From assembly GCA_022315425.1 (NCBI GenBank), contig JAIUPT010000042.1:2108001-2172000 (forward strand): DNA of 64,000 nt, written 5' to 3'. Below are positions 32,554-43,895 of this stretch, piece after piece. The position numbers and the translations under genes are program-made. The notes beneath the pieces were generated by a model that ran no database searches, was not told where the DNA came from, and saw only the letters and a program-made list of their open reading frames with translations. This stretch comes from Pseudevernia furfuracea. Its lineage: Eukaryota; Ascomycota; Lecanoromycetes; Lecanorales; Parmeliaceae. Each line of letters starts with the position of its first letter. Position 1 is the first letter of the stretch.

Positions 32554-34043
32554 ATGAACTTCTTCCGAAGCGGCCTCGGCGGCGTCGCAAGGAACAACGG
32601 CTACACTTTACAAGCTTATCCACGATTGATTGAGCCGGAAGCTCCGGACTATGCACGATGTGTCCCCGAATTTGGACGAGAATTGACCAAGCGGGACTGC
32701 AAAGAAGCAGTGAAGAATATGCCATGGGCTCGACAAAACGCCGAGGTCGACTGGGCGGTGAACTTTCGTGCACAAGAGTATAATCTACCAATGTCAATTG
32801 GTTGGACGGTCCCCAAGTCCGAAGCTGGTGCGGGAACACCTGGCATGTACACCCAATCCAACTTGTCCCAAGGGGTTTGGACTAACTCCTCTCAAGGCAA
32901 TTGTGTCATCTCCATCGAGGTCGCAGGTCCGAAAGCTTTCTATGATGTAGAAACAACAAACACACCCTTTACCATCAGGGCTTCTCCTTTTCAGCTTCGG
33001 GGCTTAGCCGCTTACGTTGTCAATGACTGCGTCCAAAGGGGAGGGAACGTAGGCGGTTTTGCTACAAACAAAATATCAAACCTGGCCAATTACCTTCAAG
33101 ATCCCAATACTGACTTGAGTCTCCCTTTTCGTAAGACTTTCAAGTACATTCTCCTCGAAAATATAGCTGAAACTGACTTTGAACGCGATGTCGTCCAGCA
33201 ATATCTGCTCACTTCCTAACTGTCTCGGTAAAATCACGGACTTTTGGAGACCCACAACCAGGCAATACACATCCTTCAATCGCCGTGTTAATTGCAGAGT
33301 ACCTTAGTGGTGTCATGAAAGGCGCCGATAACAAAGTCCGAGCTAAGCTTGGTGCCATTGTACACCGTATGGTAACCGTGAGTCAGAAGATGAGACCAGG
33401 GGGGAACACGCCATGGTGGCAGCGTGTCCCAGAATCTGCTGACGAAATGACCTACGAATGCGATGCAAAGTTGGGTGCCCCCGCAGCGGTGGATTGTGCA
33501 AAGGTCGAATACGGGGAATTGGGCGCAGATGACGACACTATCTCGGTAGGAGCAGGGGTAGTGAAGTTCCTCTCATCAGGTTAGTGCTCGAGAAGCACTA
33601 GTGTCTTCGAAGCTAGGATTCTTAACTGAAATCAGGTACATGTCAAGTCGCTATAACGGCAGCAACAACTATCACGCTCAACTGGCGCCAAATACGTACC
33701 GCACTGGATACACTCTTTAATATATGCGTAAACCCTCCGTTCTACGCAGGCACCGGAGGCAAGGCTTACTTCGGGCCCCAGCCTGTGGTCAGCCGTCGAT
33801 CTCGCTGGGGAAGGCGACAGGACGACGACGATGATCTTAGTGGTAAGTAAAGACTATTCCCCAGAATTGTACGACATGCGTGGACTGATAACAATAGGAT
33901 TGAATGCTCTACCACCTGGAGGTAATATCACCGTATCAGCGGTGCCTCTACGGCCACCAGAACGAATACTCGGCGTGAACTCTACTTTGGCCGAGAATTC
34001 TACTATGCTTGTCAATGCTACGTATGCCGTACCGGCTCTTTGA
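32554..34043 (+). CDS. Secreted-type fungal protein family, four exons, unknown function
   Basis: Exons 32554-33130, 33199-33579, 33636-33842 and 33898-34043, 436 residues. The first intron (GTAAGA...TCCAG) is supported because it joins LSLPF to PISAHFLTVSV, a typical segment of this family; later joins give SSG-TCQVAITAA and LSG-LNALPPGGNITV. Family-like features are RELTKRDCKEAVKNMP, NCVISIEV, a Cys/Gly-rich NDCVQRGGNVGGF, and GGNTPWW. Several NxT/S sites near the C terminus suggest glycosylation. Relatives in fungi are mostly predicted secreted proteins of unknown role. Here the start MNFFRSGLGG gives no signal peptide, so either an upstream exon is missed or secretion has been lost. Near the C terminus of exon 3 there is an acidic, furin-like basic patch (RRSRWGRRQDDDDD). 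Confidence 0.7.
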
Positions 34044-34987
34044 CGGGACGACTTGCAGTGGGAGGTATATTCAACTGCACTTGCGCATCATACTTGTATA
34101 GAAAAGCGATCTCGAACTCACGAACAGAGTTGTACTGAATTGGGTCGTCGTGCTTGATCCATCCATCAGCCTCTGTAAATATGGCAATTTTCGCTGCTCC
34201 TTCCTCTAGCCAAGTTTAAAAGCCAATACAACTAGCAAAAAGAGACCGTACTCATAGCCCACTGAGTGCTATGAGCTTTGCCTTTATCAGGTTTAACCGA
34301 ATGCACAATTATCTTCTAAGTCAGGAGACTAGGATACCGTAAAGGCTGCCACGCAATGAGTACCAACGCGCCTGACATTCCTTATCACTCTTTCCTCCTG
34401 CACTATTGTAAAGACTCTCACCATTTTGTACACTCGGTCGCTGGTAACAAACGCTTTCAGCAATTGATATTTGCGTCATCGGCTCGTCACGACTGCGTAC
34501 TCGTATCACTTCATCGTCCAGGTTGAGGGGTCTGCCTGTGTCCATACATGCCCCTTATAAGAACCACTCTACGCAGCGTCTTCTCGATCATGTTAGCCGG
34601 ATTCAGGCCCTGCCGTCTCAGCAACGGTGAGAATTTCCGCAAGCATATCATTGTGGGGGAAGTGTGGCTTATGATCCAAGCCGTGCAAAGACTAGAACCT
34701 ATATGCCTTGCCACGGCGGAATGCTGGCAATCTGGATTTGGCAAGTGATATCCTTCAAACGCATGATGACTGTGTGGTAAACGGTTTCTGCTGATCCGGT
34801 CATCGCTTTGTGCCTCAGTGAGTAGGACTCGGGTCTACGGCTCAAAGGCTCATGAGTTCCAAACCCCCCATGTCTGCCCGGTGTGTCCGCGAACCACCCG
34901 AGGGGGAAATTTCTATCGGGCATTACTTTGACGAGACATGAGCTAGCCATCTCACCGAGTGCGAACACCGGATCCAGACATCAGCCA
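34044..34987. other. Intergenic region, no supported gene
   Basis: 944 bp with only short frames and no motifs. It is the 3' side of both the preceding plus-strand gene and the following minus-strand gene (convergent). Confidence 0.5.
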
Positions 34988-35608
34988 TTATTGGGAAGAC
35001 TCCGTCGTCCCCTTCCCGCCCGCCCTCCGTTTCCGTACGTCCCGGTCCCCGTCACCACCGCCCAAAACGCCAAGCGCAAAAATCATCTTCACTCCCGCCT
35101 GCGCGTTCACCATCTCCCCCTCGACGAACCCCAGTAGCCCCTTCGTAATCATCTGGATCAGCTTCAACACGACCGCCTTCACGGCCAGCATGCTCAACTG
35201 CTCCGCCACGTCGTGGTACTCGAGGGTGAAATCGCCGAAGCGCAAGACCAGGTCTTGCTGGTCGAGAAGGTCGAAATCGAGGAGGTAGAGTGCGAAGGCT
35301 TCGCAGGTGCGTTCCATAGCTTTGCTTACCCTTTTTACTGTCTCGGGCGAGGTGAAGATGGCGTGAAGGTCTATGAGGCGGAAGATGTACGGCGGCGAGG
35401 TAGGGGTGGTGGGATCGGGAGATGAGAGCCCGTTGTTGACGGGCTGGGTTGAAGATGGCTGCACTGACGGCACTGTAGGACGTTCTTCGTCACGAATGGA
35501 CTTGGGCGATGCGGCGGTTTTGACATCGTGGCGGGGCTTGATTGCAGCGCAGAGGGCATTGAAAGGGATCAGGAAGAAGAGTAATGTCAGCGGTGATGCT
35601 GGCAGCAT
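34988..35608 (-). CDS. Small secreted or membrane-anchored hypothetical protein
   Basis: An intronless frame of 206 residues. The N terminus MLPASPLTLLFFLIPFNALC is a convincing signal peptide. A Ser/Thr/Pro-rich segment follows, then a helical domain (about residues 75-185) with FRLIDLHAIFTSPETVKRV, EAFALYLLDFDLLDQQ and MLAVKAVVLKLIQMITKG. The C terminus is Gly/Asp/Arg-rich. Family not recognised and few cysteines, so it is unlike classic Cys-rich effectors. Confidence 0.6.
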   Translation of the reverse strand: MLPASPLTLLFFLIPFNALCAAIKPRHDVKTAASPKSIRDEERPTVPSVQPSSTQPVNNGLSSPDPTTPTSPPYIFRLIDLHAIFTSPETVKRVSKAMERTCEAFALYLLDFDLLDQQDLVLRFGDFTLEYHDVAEQLSMLAVKAVVLKLIQMITKGLLGFVEGEMVNAQAGVKMIFALGVLGGGDGDRDVRKRRAGGKGTTESSQ

Positions 35609-36098
35609 GCTTGACGGAGTTGCGTGTCATGGCGTCTAGTATCCAGAACAACAGCAAGGAACAACGAACTAGCGACAATGGTGGAAAACGTGACTTGCAT
35701 GAAGGCGTGGGGGTTGAGGGCGGATAGCGGGCCTCGAATTCAGGGTTACGCAAGTGCGGCTATATCTTGAAACGGCAATTTGGTGCGCGTAGCAAAGCAA
35801 ATGGGGCTGAGTGTAAGGATCCAAACCGTGGGATTGTTATCTAGCTGGTCGCATCAATTGCGATGGACCAACATTACATACCTAGAGTTCGATTTAATGG
35901 TCCAGAAAATGGGGCGGACTATCGTGAAGCCTAGGGTACGCGATCTGAGTCGCGTCGCGCTTTGGCTATTGCTAAGACCCAAAGGAAGATAGGTAAACAA
36001 GACCTTCCGTTACTTTGATTCTTCCACAGCAGGCAGCAACTGTTAGATCACGGTTCCCCTCTTCGACTATTCTGCTTTGCTCTCTGAACTCTTTCATA
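35609..36098. other. Divergent promoter region
   Basis: 490 bp between the secreted protein (-) and the LRR-like gene (+). No gene or strong repeat is seen. Confidence 0.5.
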
Positions 36099-36977
36099 AT
36101 GGCACGTGGTGGACTATCTCACAATCAAAGGCAGAGCCAATTTTGCGCGGGGTACAGAGCTGTCCGCGATGGTCACTTCACAAGCGGTCGAGTCTCCAAG
36201 ACAACGTCTTCCCGTGGAGGGACCGCAAGAAAGCCCAGAGCTACCCATAAGCCTTATACGCCCGCCCAGTACCGCCCCACAGAGACTCAGTACTTTGCCA
36301 ATACAGGCCAGTGGAAGGCTGGGTCTTTTGAACCTGGCAATAAGAAAGTCATCTTCGGCGATGACTTTGGTATCAACGAGTAGGAGATTCTCCTATGCGT
36401 GCAAATTGCACGAGTCATGCTCACGTACCAAACTCGCCACAGTACTCACATTGACGCCATCGTGGCCGCTGGCCCTGCTTATTGCCATTCGCTGCGCCAC
36501 TTCCAATGTGGTGATGCCGACAGCGGCAACGGCGCCGCACTCACCGATGCCTCGATGACCCGACTAGCCGCAGCGTGTCCCAATCTTGTTCACGTTTCCC
36601 TCGAAGCTTCGACAGACTTGACCGACTCATCTTTGCTTGCATTGGTGACCAAATGCCCTGATCTCCAATATGTACACATAAGTGGTAACGACAAGGTCCG
36701 TGGAAGGGTGGAAGGCCCCGCTCTCGAAGAGATAGGTGAAGATGCGAGTCTGGGAAAAAAGCTGCAAAAGCTCCGCCTCACAGACCAGGGCCGGTATGAT
36801 GGAAAATTCTCGAAGATGGTCAAAAGCCTGTCGGCAAAGCGGAAGAAGCTGGCTATTGAAGTGGGCGAAGTATGCGAGGGAGGGATTGGAGTCGATACAT
36901 GGTTGGGAGGGAAACAAAAGATGGGGTACCAAGCTCTTGGTGGTCCAGGCGGCTTCAGCCAATATGGGGGTTTCTAG
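36099..36977 (+). pseudogene. RNI/LRR-like protein gene with one in-frame TAG
   Basis: The frame starts MARGGLSHNQRQ at 36099, is stopped by TAG at 36381-36383, and continues open in the same frame for 197 codons to 36977. The downstream part begins EILLCVQIARVMLTYQTRH and has leucine-rich ribonuclease-inhibitor-like repeats (LAAACPNLVHVSLEA, LALVTKCPDLQYVHISG). Conserved-looking sequence touches the stop on both sides, so an intron is unlikely; the shortest GT-AG choice would remove conserved residues. A Trp codon (TGG) is expected at about this place in related proteins as I remember them, so TGG to TAG is the simplest explanation. Alternatives are readthrough or separate use of the downstream frame. 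In relatives this family resembles the cysteine-containing LRRs of F-box/AMN1-type proteins, without a clear F-box. Confidence 0.65.
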
Positions 36978-37989
36978 CATTAGCAGGGGCTGGTTTTACA
37001 ACCACGTAGGTGGATCTGGCTCCAGGACCCAAGTATCACAGGAAGTACGGTTTGCAACCTTCTGTTGATCCTTCGGAATCAAAATGTGACCAAGCTGGCA
37101 GCAACTCCTTTTGGCCAAGGCATTTCTGATCAGTGGTACTCCTTTTTTCGTTTCCATTATGCTTGAACAACGAACATACGATTCAATGCTCCGAGTAAAT
37201 TAACCCACACACATGGCTCGTCCCTGGTAAAGCCCTTGCGCGTAGATTTTCATATTCCCTTACTGTGAATTTATTTTTGCACTTTGAAAAGGTACTGCTT
37301 CTACTCCGAATGAAGCATAAGGAAATTTATCAAATGAATACTATTATAAAGCAGGAAATGAGACCACGCCGTCGTCATCGGCCAGCAACAAACTGGCTGT
37401 GAAGGAATTTTGGGTATATGTAACGAAACAGCAGCATCTTTTTCACATACGGCCACAGACTGTTGAGATCTCGGCGGTGTGCTAAAGGCGGTTGCGAAGG
37501 CGGGAGGAGATATGGAACTACTAGACCGGTCGGGGGGGACAGCGCTGGAATGGGCGAAGGAGAAGGGGGAGATGGAGGTGGTGATTCCTGAAGTGGAAAT
37601 GGAAATGGAAAATACTGACAGGCTTGTGTGTAGATCGGTCTCTGATATATATGCTTGAGTGGAGAGCGCGGGTCAATGTGAGATGCCCATTTCACAGTCC
37701 TGCCCAAACGATGATGATAGCACGAGAACAGGATTGATGGACGAAGTGGAAAAGCATCTCCTCCAACAGACGGATAGACAAGCGACGGGAGCTACTGTAC
37801 TCTATGTTTGTCGCAACTCTTATCATCGAGTGGCTGTTTCCACTGGACGGTGGCATGGTGCATATACAAGTTGAAAAACCATGGCTAATAGGCCGGAGTG
37901 CAACAAACGGGTCAGGACTCGGGGTGGCTTATTAAGATTAGCCTATCTTTAAACGGTGACCACTGATGACAAAGAAGTAAGGTAATTAA
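36978..37989. other. Intergenic region left of nested transposons
   Basis: About 1 kb without a supported gene. It becomes AT-rich toward the inverted-repeat element at 37990. Confidence 0.5.
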
Positions 37990-38069
37990 CCGTACTCGTG
38001 CTGTCCAGAGATGAGTTCCCACGCTAAAGGATAGTATCTTCACTGTCTTGGCACCTCTAAGAACCTTAC

Positions 38070-38202
38070 TGTTGAAAACCATGGCAGTCAGCCCTACCTG
38101 GACTAGTGGCTTGGCACTAGTGTGACACCTACTCTCCTGTAGATACTACCTATAGGTCTTCAGTCTAGCCAATACAGTCAATAGTACCCATATTATTCAA
38201 CA
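38070..38202 (+). repeat. 5' LTR of copia element
   Basis: 133 bp, TG...CA termini, apparently identical to 43763-43895. Too short to show obvious promoter elements by eye. Confidence 0.92.
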
Positions 38203-38220
38203 GGTTATGAGCCCGATAGT
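38203..38220 (+). other. Primer-binding site, half-tRNA initiator-Met type
   Basis: GGTTATGAGCCC directly after the LTR is complementary to the anticodon stem-loop GGGCTCATAACC of eukaryotic initiator tRNA-Met. Drosophila copia is known to prime from such an internal tRNA fragment. Confidence 0.7.
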
Positions 38221-38399
38221 GTCTACCGTTGTTGTGTCACTGTCTACACTCCTGCACGTCGCTATTGACATCTGCAGTCCATCGGGGGTGGAGAGAAGCC
38301 TACCTGGGGTAGCACCGAAAGCCTACCAAGGTGATAGAACCGTGTTATAAGCCTATCGAGAGTAACATACGACTCATATCAAACAATTATACGCATACA

Positions 38400-41300
38400 A
38401 TCGCCATAAAGAATTCTTATAAACTCAATAAGATTCTAATTCTCTTCTCCACCAACTACAAAAAATAATTCGCTCTTATTAAGATCAAATTGTAAGCAAA
38501 AGGCGAAATCTACATCATTAAACAAATTAGATATCAGCATCTACAATTGCATTCGAAAGACAGAGCTGAATTTGACAAGCTTAACGAACTGGTCAAGGAA
38601 ATTATTCTTCTTGAGACGAATCAAGTCGACTTGACACTCATTATCGACAAGGTCACTGCAAAAGATCAATGAAATGCACTACTTGTCAAATACAAGAACA
38701 GTCGAAAGCAGATAGTGACTATCAAGCAGAAGAAGTTTGTCAACTACGAAAAGAAGAAAGGCCAGTCTGTATAAGATATATAAGTCGCACTACACAAAAT
38801 TCGCAACGATATCATTGCAATTAAGTCATCGTTGACCGAAGTCTATGACATCGAAGAACTACTGTACAGACTCTACGATTACCTTTCAACTGAGTATAGT
38901 ATCACCGTTACAGTTTTAAAGTCGAATAAGAAAAAGAACGAGAATAAGACACTTCGAATCCTATAAGAGATGAAAGATACGTTGAGAGATCATTACGAAA
39001 CAGACATATATGCTCGTCGCTCATTAAACAGTCGTCAACGATCAGCTCCGCAGCCAACCACGTCTAAGATCAATTATTCTCCTTTATCACGTTCGACAAA
39101 TCGATTCTCGAAGTCTCAACATAACCGAACGTCTCTCCGCAAGCTACGTCGATACTTCATATGTGATGACGAGAATCACTTGTTTCAAGAATATAACGCC
39201 TTTGAGAAGATAAAGAAGATTGTTCGAGTTCTAAAGAACAAGAAGACTGCAAAGAAGAAAGTCTCTTTCGTCAGAGACTTGAATTTCAAGAGAAAGAGAT
39301 CTCAAAAGACCTACGAAGCGGAGTCGAATATCTCTGATACTTCGACTGATGAGGACGAGGAAATTGCTCACATTACTCAGAAAGCAGCAAGTAAGCTTGA
39401 ACCCTCTACGTGAATAGCTGATATAGACGCGTCATCTCATATGACTGACAAATTCAATCTCTTTAGTGACCCTCTCACTCGAATAAGAAGACGTACAATC
39501 AAGGTTGAAGAGAGAGAATTACATACAGATCAGATGAGAACGATAGTCTTACGAAGTCGAAAAGAAAGACTCATAGATATCAAGCGTGTCTACTATGTTT
39601 CTGATCTAGAAGCGAATTTACTATCATGCAGAAGACTTTATATGCTAGAACTCAAAGACCGATTTGATATTGACTCCATTTACCTTCATGTTAATGAAAA
39701 GAACATGCTCAAAGCAAATCACAAAGAGAGAGTGTATGTGCTCACGTGAATATCAAGCAAGTTTCTCATTAAACCTTCTTTAAGTTCACTGAGACATTAA
39801 GCCTTTTCAACGATAAAACAGTTTATTACAAGTACATCAAAGATAATAGAACAGTCTATTACTACTGCATCGAAGATAAAAGATGTTAACAAGAATATAA
39901 TCGATATTGAGAAGAGATCTCATTAAGCACAGACCGCGAAAGACTACTTCCTTATACACCGAAGATTTGCTTATCTAAACTCGAATATTATTATCAAACT
40001 TCACGAAGTTATCACTTATTCTTCTATACGACGATCTAAGCATAGAATCCCTTATTCGACGTGTGCTATTGAAAAGATGAAGAAGAAGATCAATCGAATA
40101 GTAACGTCACGAAAGAAGAATATATTAAATCTAATCTTAATCGATACATGTGAACCACTCTCGAAAAGTCTTGTTGAGAACACTATATTTCTCGAAATAA
40201 TCGACAATTATTCTCGAAAGATATAAACAATATGCACGAAGAATAGAAAGTCTATTTCAGTAGAACTCGATACATAAAAGACTACTATGAAGCTTCAAAC
40301 AGAACGAAAATTGAAAGTCATCAGACTTGACAATGCATTAGAGTTACTATCTATCGTAAGGGACTGAATAAAGAAGTACGATCTTATACTTCAAGACACC
40401 GAGCCATATACGTCACATCAAAATGATGTCGTCGAGAGATCGATTCAAACCACAGAAAACTCAATTCGTGCAATGATGAAGAACTCAGACCTATCCCTAG
40501 AGTTTTGAGACGAAGCAGCTATGATCAATGCATATCTGAGAAATCGAATAGTCACAGAATCGCTGATTGATGAAAAATCTACAAGCTCAGAACAGGTCTA
40601 TATCGAGGTGTTATCTTCAATTGATCATGTTAGAGTATAAGGCTGCAAATGCGTTTTCTACGTTAGTTCAGACTCACATTCATCAGATACACGAAGAGAC
40701 AAACTCATGTCAAGAGAAAGAGAGACGGTGTTGATGGGTTTCGACACTAAAACAACAAAACAGTACCGCATCTATGCTCCTAATTTGAGAAGATATATCA
40801 AGGCCTTCACAGTCACGTTCTTTGAAGACGTTAAGAGCAGCGAGATCGACTTGAAACTCAGAGTCGCTACACCGAACGAGTTAAAAACTCGTAGTCCTAT
40901 GAGACGATCAAAGAAGACAGCCTCACCGAAATTAGTGATCAATTCAGTATCAGCTATATCGACACCAGCTGTATCGACATCAGCTGCATCGACATCAGCT
41001 GCATCGACATCAGCTGCATCGACATCATTGACCAATTCGATACCAGTTCTGTCAGCACCAGTCGTCGACTCAACATCAGTCATTAACTCTCATATCGCTG
41101 TATCAGAAGTTCTCATAGAACTTCCTGTTCAAGCTTCGAAACCTTCATCAAAGTCTCCGTCAGAACCTCCCGTTCAAACTTCAAAGCCTTCGCCTTATCT
41201 ATCAAGTTCTTTAATATCGACATTAGTCTTTACTTTATCGCGTTTGAATATTAGTGCTGCGTTCATATCGTGATTGTCAGTCTTGAAGAGAAAAAGAGAC

Positions 41301-43010
41301 AATGAGATGAACGAAGACGAGCGGATTTTAAAGCACGTCAAGACCTTGTTAGTCATGAAGACTATCGAAGTTCAGGACGATGTAATGAGTTTCATACCCA
41401 TTTCGAAATCGTATAAAGAGGCTATCAATGATCTCGTGTATGGTCGATATTGGCTCCATGCTGCAAAGGACGAGATTTCCCAATTGAAAGACAATAATAT
41501 CTATATTGCCGAGATCCCACCAGAAGAGGTCAACATCGTTATATGCAAGTGAGTATTTTCTGTCAAATACAATGAGGATAATACAGTGCAGAGGTTCAAG
41601 GCGAGACTAATAGCGAGAGAATTCTCACAAATACATGATATCGACTACGACGAGACATTTGCTTTCACTGTACGAATAAACACTCTACGTGCTGTGCTTG
41701 CATTAATAGCTATCAAGGATTTAGAGACTGAACAAGTTGATGTCAACAATACCTTCACCGAGTCAACACTGAAGCACCTCATATACATGAATGCATCTCC
41801 CGAGGTGATTGTCAATCAGGGAGAGTACCTGAAGTTGCTTCAGAGTCTATACGATCTCAAACAAGCAGTTCACGACTGATACTTTATATGCAATGCGGAG
41901 CTAATCAAACTTGAATTCGTGTCATCGAAATCGAATCTCTACATATATATTCACAAAGACAGATAACTAATCGTTCTCGTCTATGTAGATAACATCATCA
42001 TCGTTTCGTTATTCAAAGATCAAGTGTAATAATTCAAGACTCAATTCGTTAAAGCGTTCAAGATCAAGAATTTGAGAGAGTTGAAGAAGATACTTGAGAT
42101 TGAAATCGAAAGAGATCGAGCGAATAGAGTTATTCGATTAAGTCAAATCATATATATCAGAAAGATACTTCAAGGGCTGAATATGAAGAAGAACAAACAT
42201 CGTGACAAGATCGATATCTCACTTAATAACTACGATGACATATCGTTAGCTGATTCAGACGAACAGAAAATCGACAGTATCGACTACTCTCGAGTCATTG
42301 AGAAGCTCATGCATATAATAATATACACGCGATCTGATATTGCTTTCGCCCTCGAAAAGCTCAGTCAATTTATAAGCAATCTCGCTGTTCGTCATAGTCA
42401 TGAGATAAAAACGTTGCTGAGGTATTTGAGATTCAATGCGAACATGTCTATTGTCTATCGAGAAGGCGATAAGAACACTATACGCCTTGTTGATTACTTC
42501 GATGCAGACTATGCTGCTGACACAAGGGATCGAAAGTCGACGATAAAATAGGTCTTTATGCTTAATAGTGATTCAATCTTATGAGCAAGTAGAAAACAAC
42601 GATCAGTCTTTATATCGACAACAGAAGCGAAATACATGACTCTTTCGAAGTGCTCAAGACAAGCTATTTGACTGACTGCCCTATTCACGAAACTCGACTA
42701 CTCTGAAATCATTGATCTCTACAACAAGATGAATGTCAATGCTATAGACAACTCTAAAGCTATACTAAAACTCAAAGAGAATAACAATGATGTTATTGCT
42801 CTGATCAAGAATCGTCAAGTCAGCGAGAGATCTAAGCACATTAACATCGTTTATTACTATATTCGAGACCTTCAGAAGCTTGAAAAGATCAATGTCAGCT
42901 ATGTGCCTACGAACGACATGAAGGCCGACGACCTTACGAAATCACTGACTAAGCAGAAGTTTCAGCGTTTTTTGAAACTCATAGACATGAGGGAATTCAC
43001 ATCCTTCTAA
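38400..43010 (+). pseudogene. Copia gag-pol, disrupted by nonsense codons
   Basis: Recognisable remnants in order: gag region; protease (IADIDASSHMT at 39414, active-site Gly replaced); integrase (IDNYSRK, ERSIQTTENSIRAMM, DEAAMINAYLRNRI); a 15-bp tandem repeat coding STSAA around 40965-41030; reverse transcriptase (RFKARLIAREFSQ, QVDVNNTF, LVYVDN in place of YVDD); RNase H (DADYAAD, TTEAKYM, SKHINIVYYYIRD). Stops occur at 39411 (TGA), 39747 (TGA), 40224 (TAA), 40275 (TAA), 40365 (TGA), 40506 (TGA), 40638 (TAA), 41550 (TGA), 41877 (TGA), 42549 (TAG), 42582 (TGA), 42669 (TGA) and elsewhere. Most fall where copia proteins have Trp. It cannot make a functional polyprotein. Confidence 0.88.
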
Positions 43011-43762
43011 TCAGCATGCGGTTCGGCTAAACCTCGATTTTGTCGTTTTTGAACTACTTCTTCGACTTTCTATTCCTTCTACTGCTTCCGCCCAGCTAAG
43101 TTCTTACATCAACTCTCATCACAGCCCTCAGCTACATTCAGTTCTATGCTTATATTGTACAGTCGTCCTTCATATATACTACATTGAAAAGAGGTGAAAT
43201 CACGATTAGGTCCCTTCAACACTCATCTTTCTCGTTCTTATTATCTTCGTTCTCACCTTCTTTCTCCTCAACGACCAACGCTTCTGAGCAAGTCTCGCGT
43301 GTAAAGATCTGTTAATAAGTCGCAAGAAGACCTGTTTCTGACACTGTTCAACGATCTATTGTGTCATATTCAGAGAGTACAGTCATAGAGCTTCACTGTC
43401 ATGATTCGAGAATGAGAGAAATTTTCTTCTTATGCCCCAGGACCAGAGGTTCTGCCCAAAATTTGAATCTTGCACGTGAGACTAGCCACGCGACTGAGAA
43501 CTACGTCTACTTCAAATGAGTCTACATGGCTATGCAAGACGATTCGGCTGATTGTGATGTCTAATCAGGAGAAGTGGTGGTGACCTCAATTGAAATGCAT
43601 TACGTTGGATTTGCTTGAAGGATCAGAACATCACAACCACACGACCATTTCGCTTCGGCCCTTTCTTCGCTTCGTCTTTGACGTCATGCTAGACATCGAC
43701 TGTGACGAATATATCGATATTGTTGTTGTCTTGACTGTGGGTAGGATCAGCCTGAGGGGGAG

Positions 43763-43895
43763 TGTTGAAAACCATGGCAGTCAGCCCTACCTGGACTAGT
43801 GGCTTGGCACTAGTGTGACACCTACTCTCCTGTAGATACTACCTATAGGTCTTCAGTCTAGCCAATACAGTCAATAGTACCCATATTATTCAACA
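43763..43895 (+). repeat. 3' LTR of copia element
   Basis: 133 bp, apparently identical to the 5' LTR and preceded directly by a purine tract (CTGAGGGGGAG). Confidence 0.92.

Larger units (their letters stand above)
38070..43895 (+). mobile_element. Ty1/copia LTR retrotransposon, full length, coding region dead
   Basis: Two 133-bp LTRs (38070-38202, 43763-43895) start TGTTG and end CAACA, read identical by eye, and are flanked by the 5-bp duplication CTTAC (38065-38069, 43896-43900). A primer-binding site GGTTATGAGCCC follows the 5' LTR directly and a polypurine tract GAGGGGGAG precedes the 3' LTR. Order is gag, protease, integrase, reverse transcriptase, RNase H, which is the copia order. 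The coding interior is interrupted by many stops, chiefly at expected Trp positions. Confidence 0.92.

Noticed and set aside
36384..36977. Treating the second part of the LRR-like gene as an independent gene
   Set aside because: It has no ATG near its start, and homologous-looking sequence begins directly at the TAG, so one interrupted gene is the simpler reading.
38400..43010. Reading TGA as Trp (alternative genetic code) in the copia element
   Set aside because: TAA and TAG also occur at Trp sites, at least one normal TGG Trp remains (41446), and nuclear genes alongside use TGA as stop; mutation explains it better.
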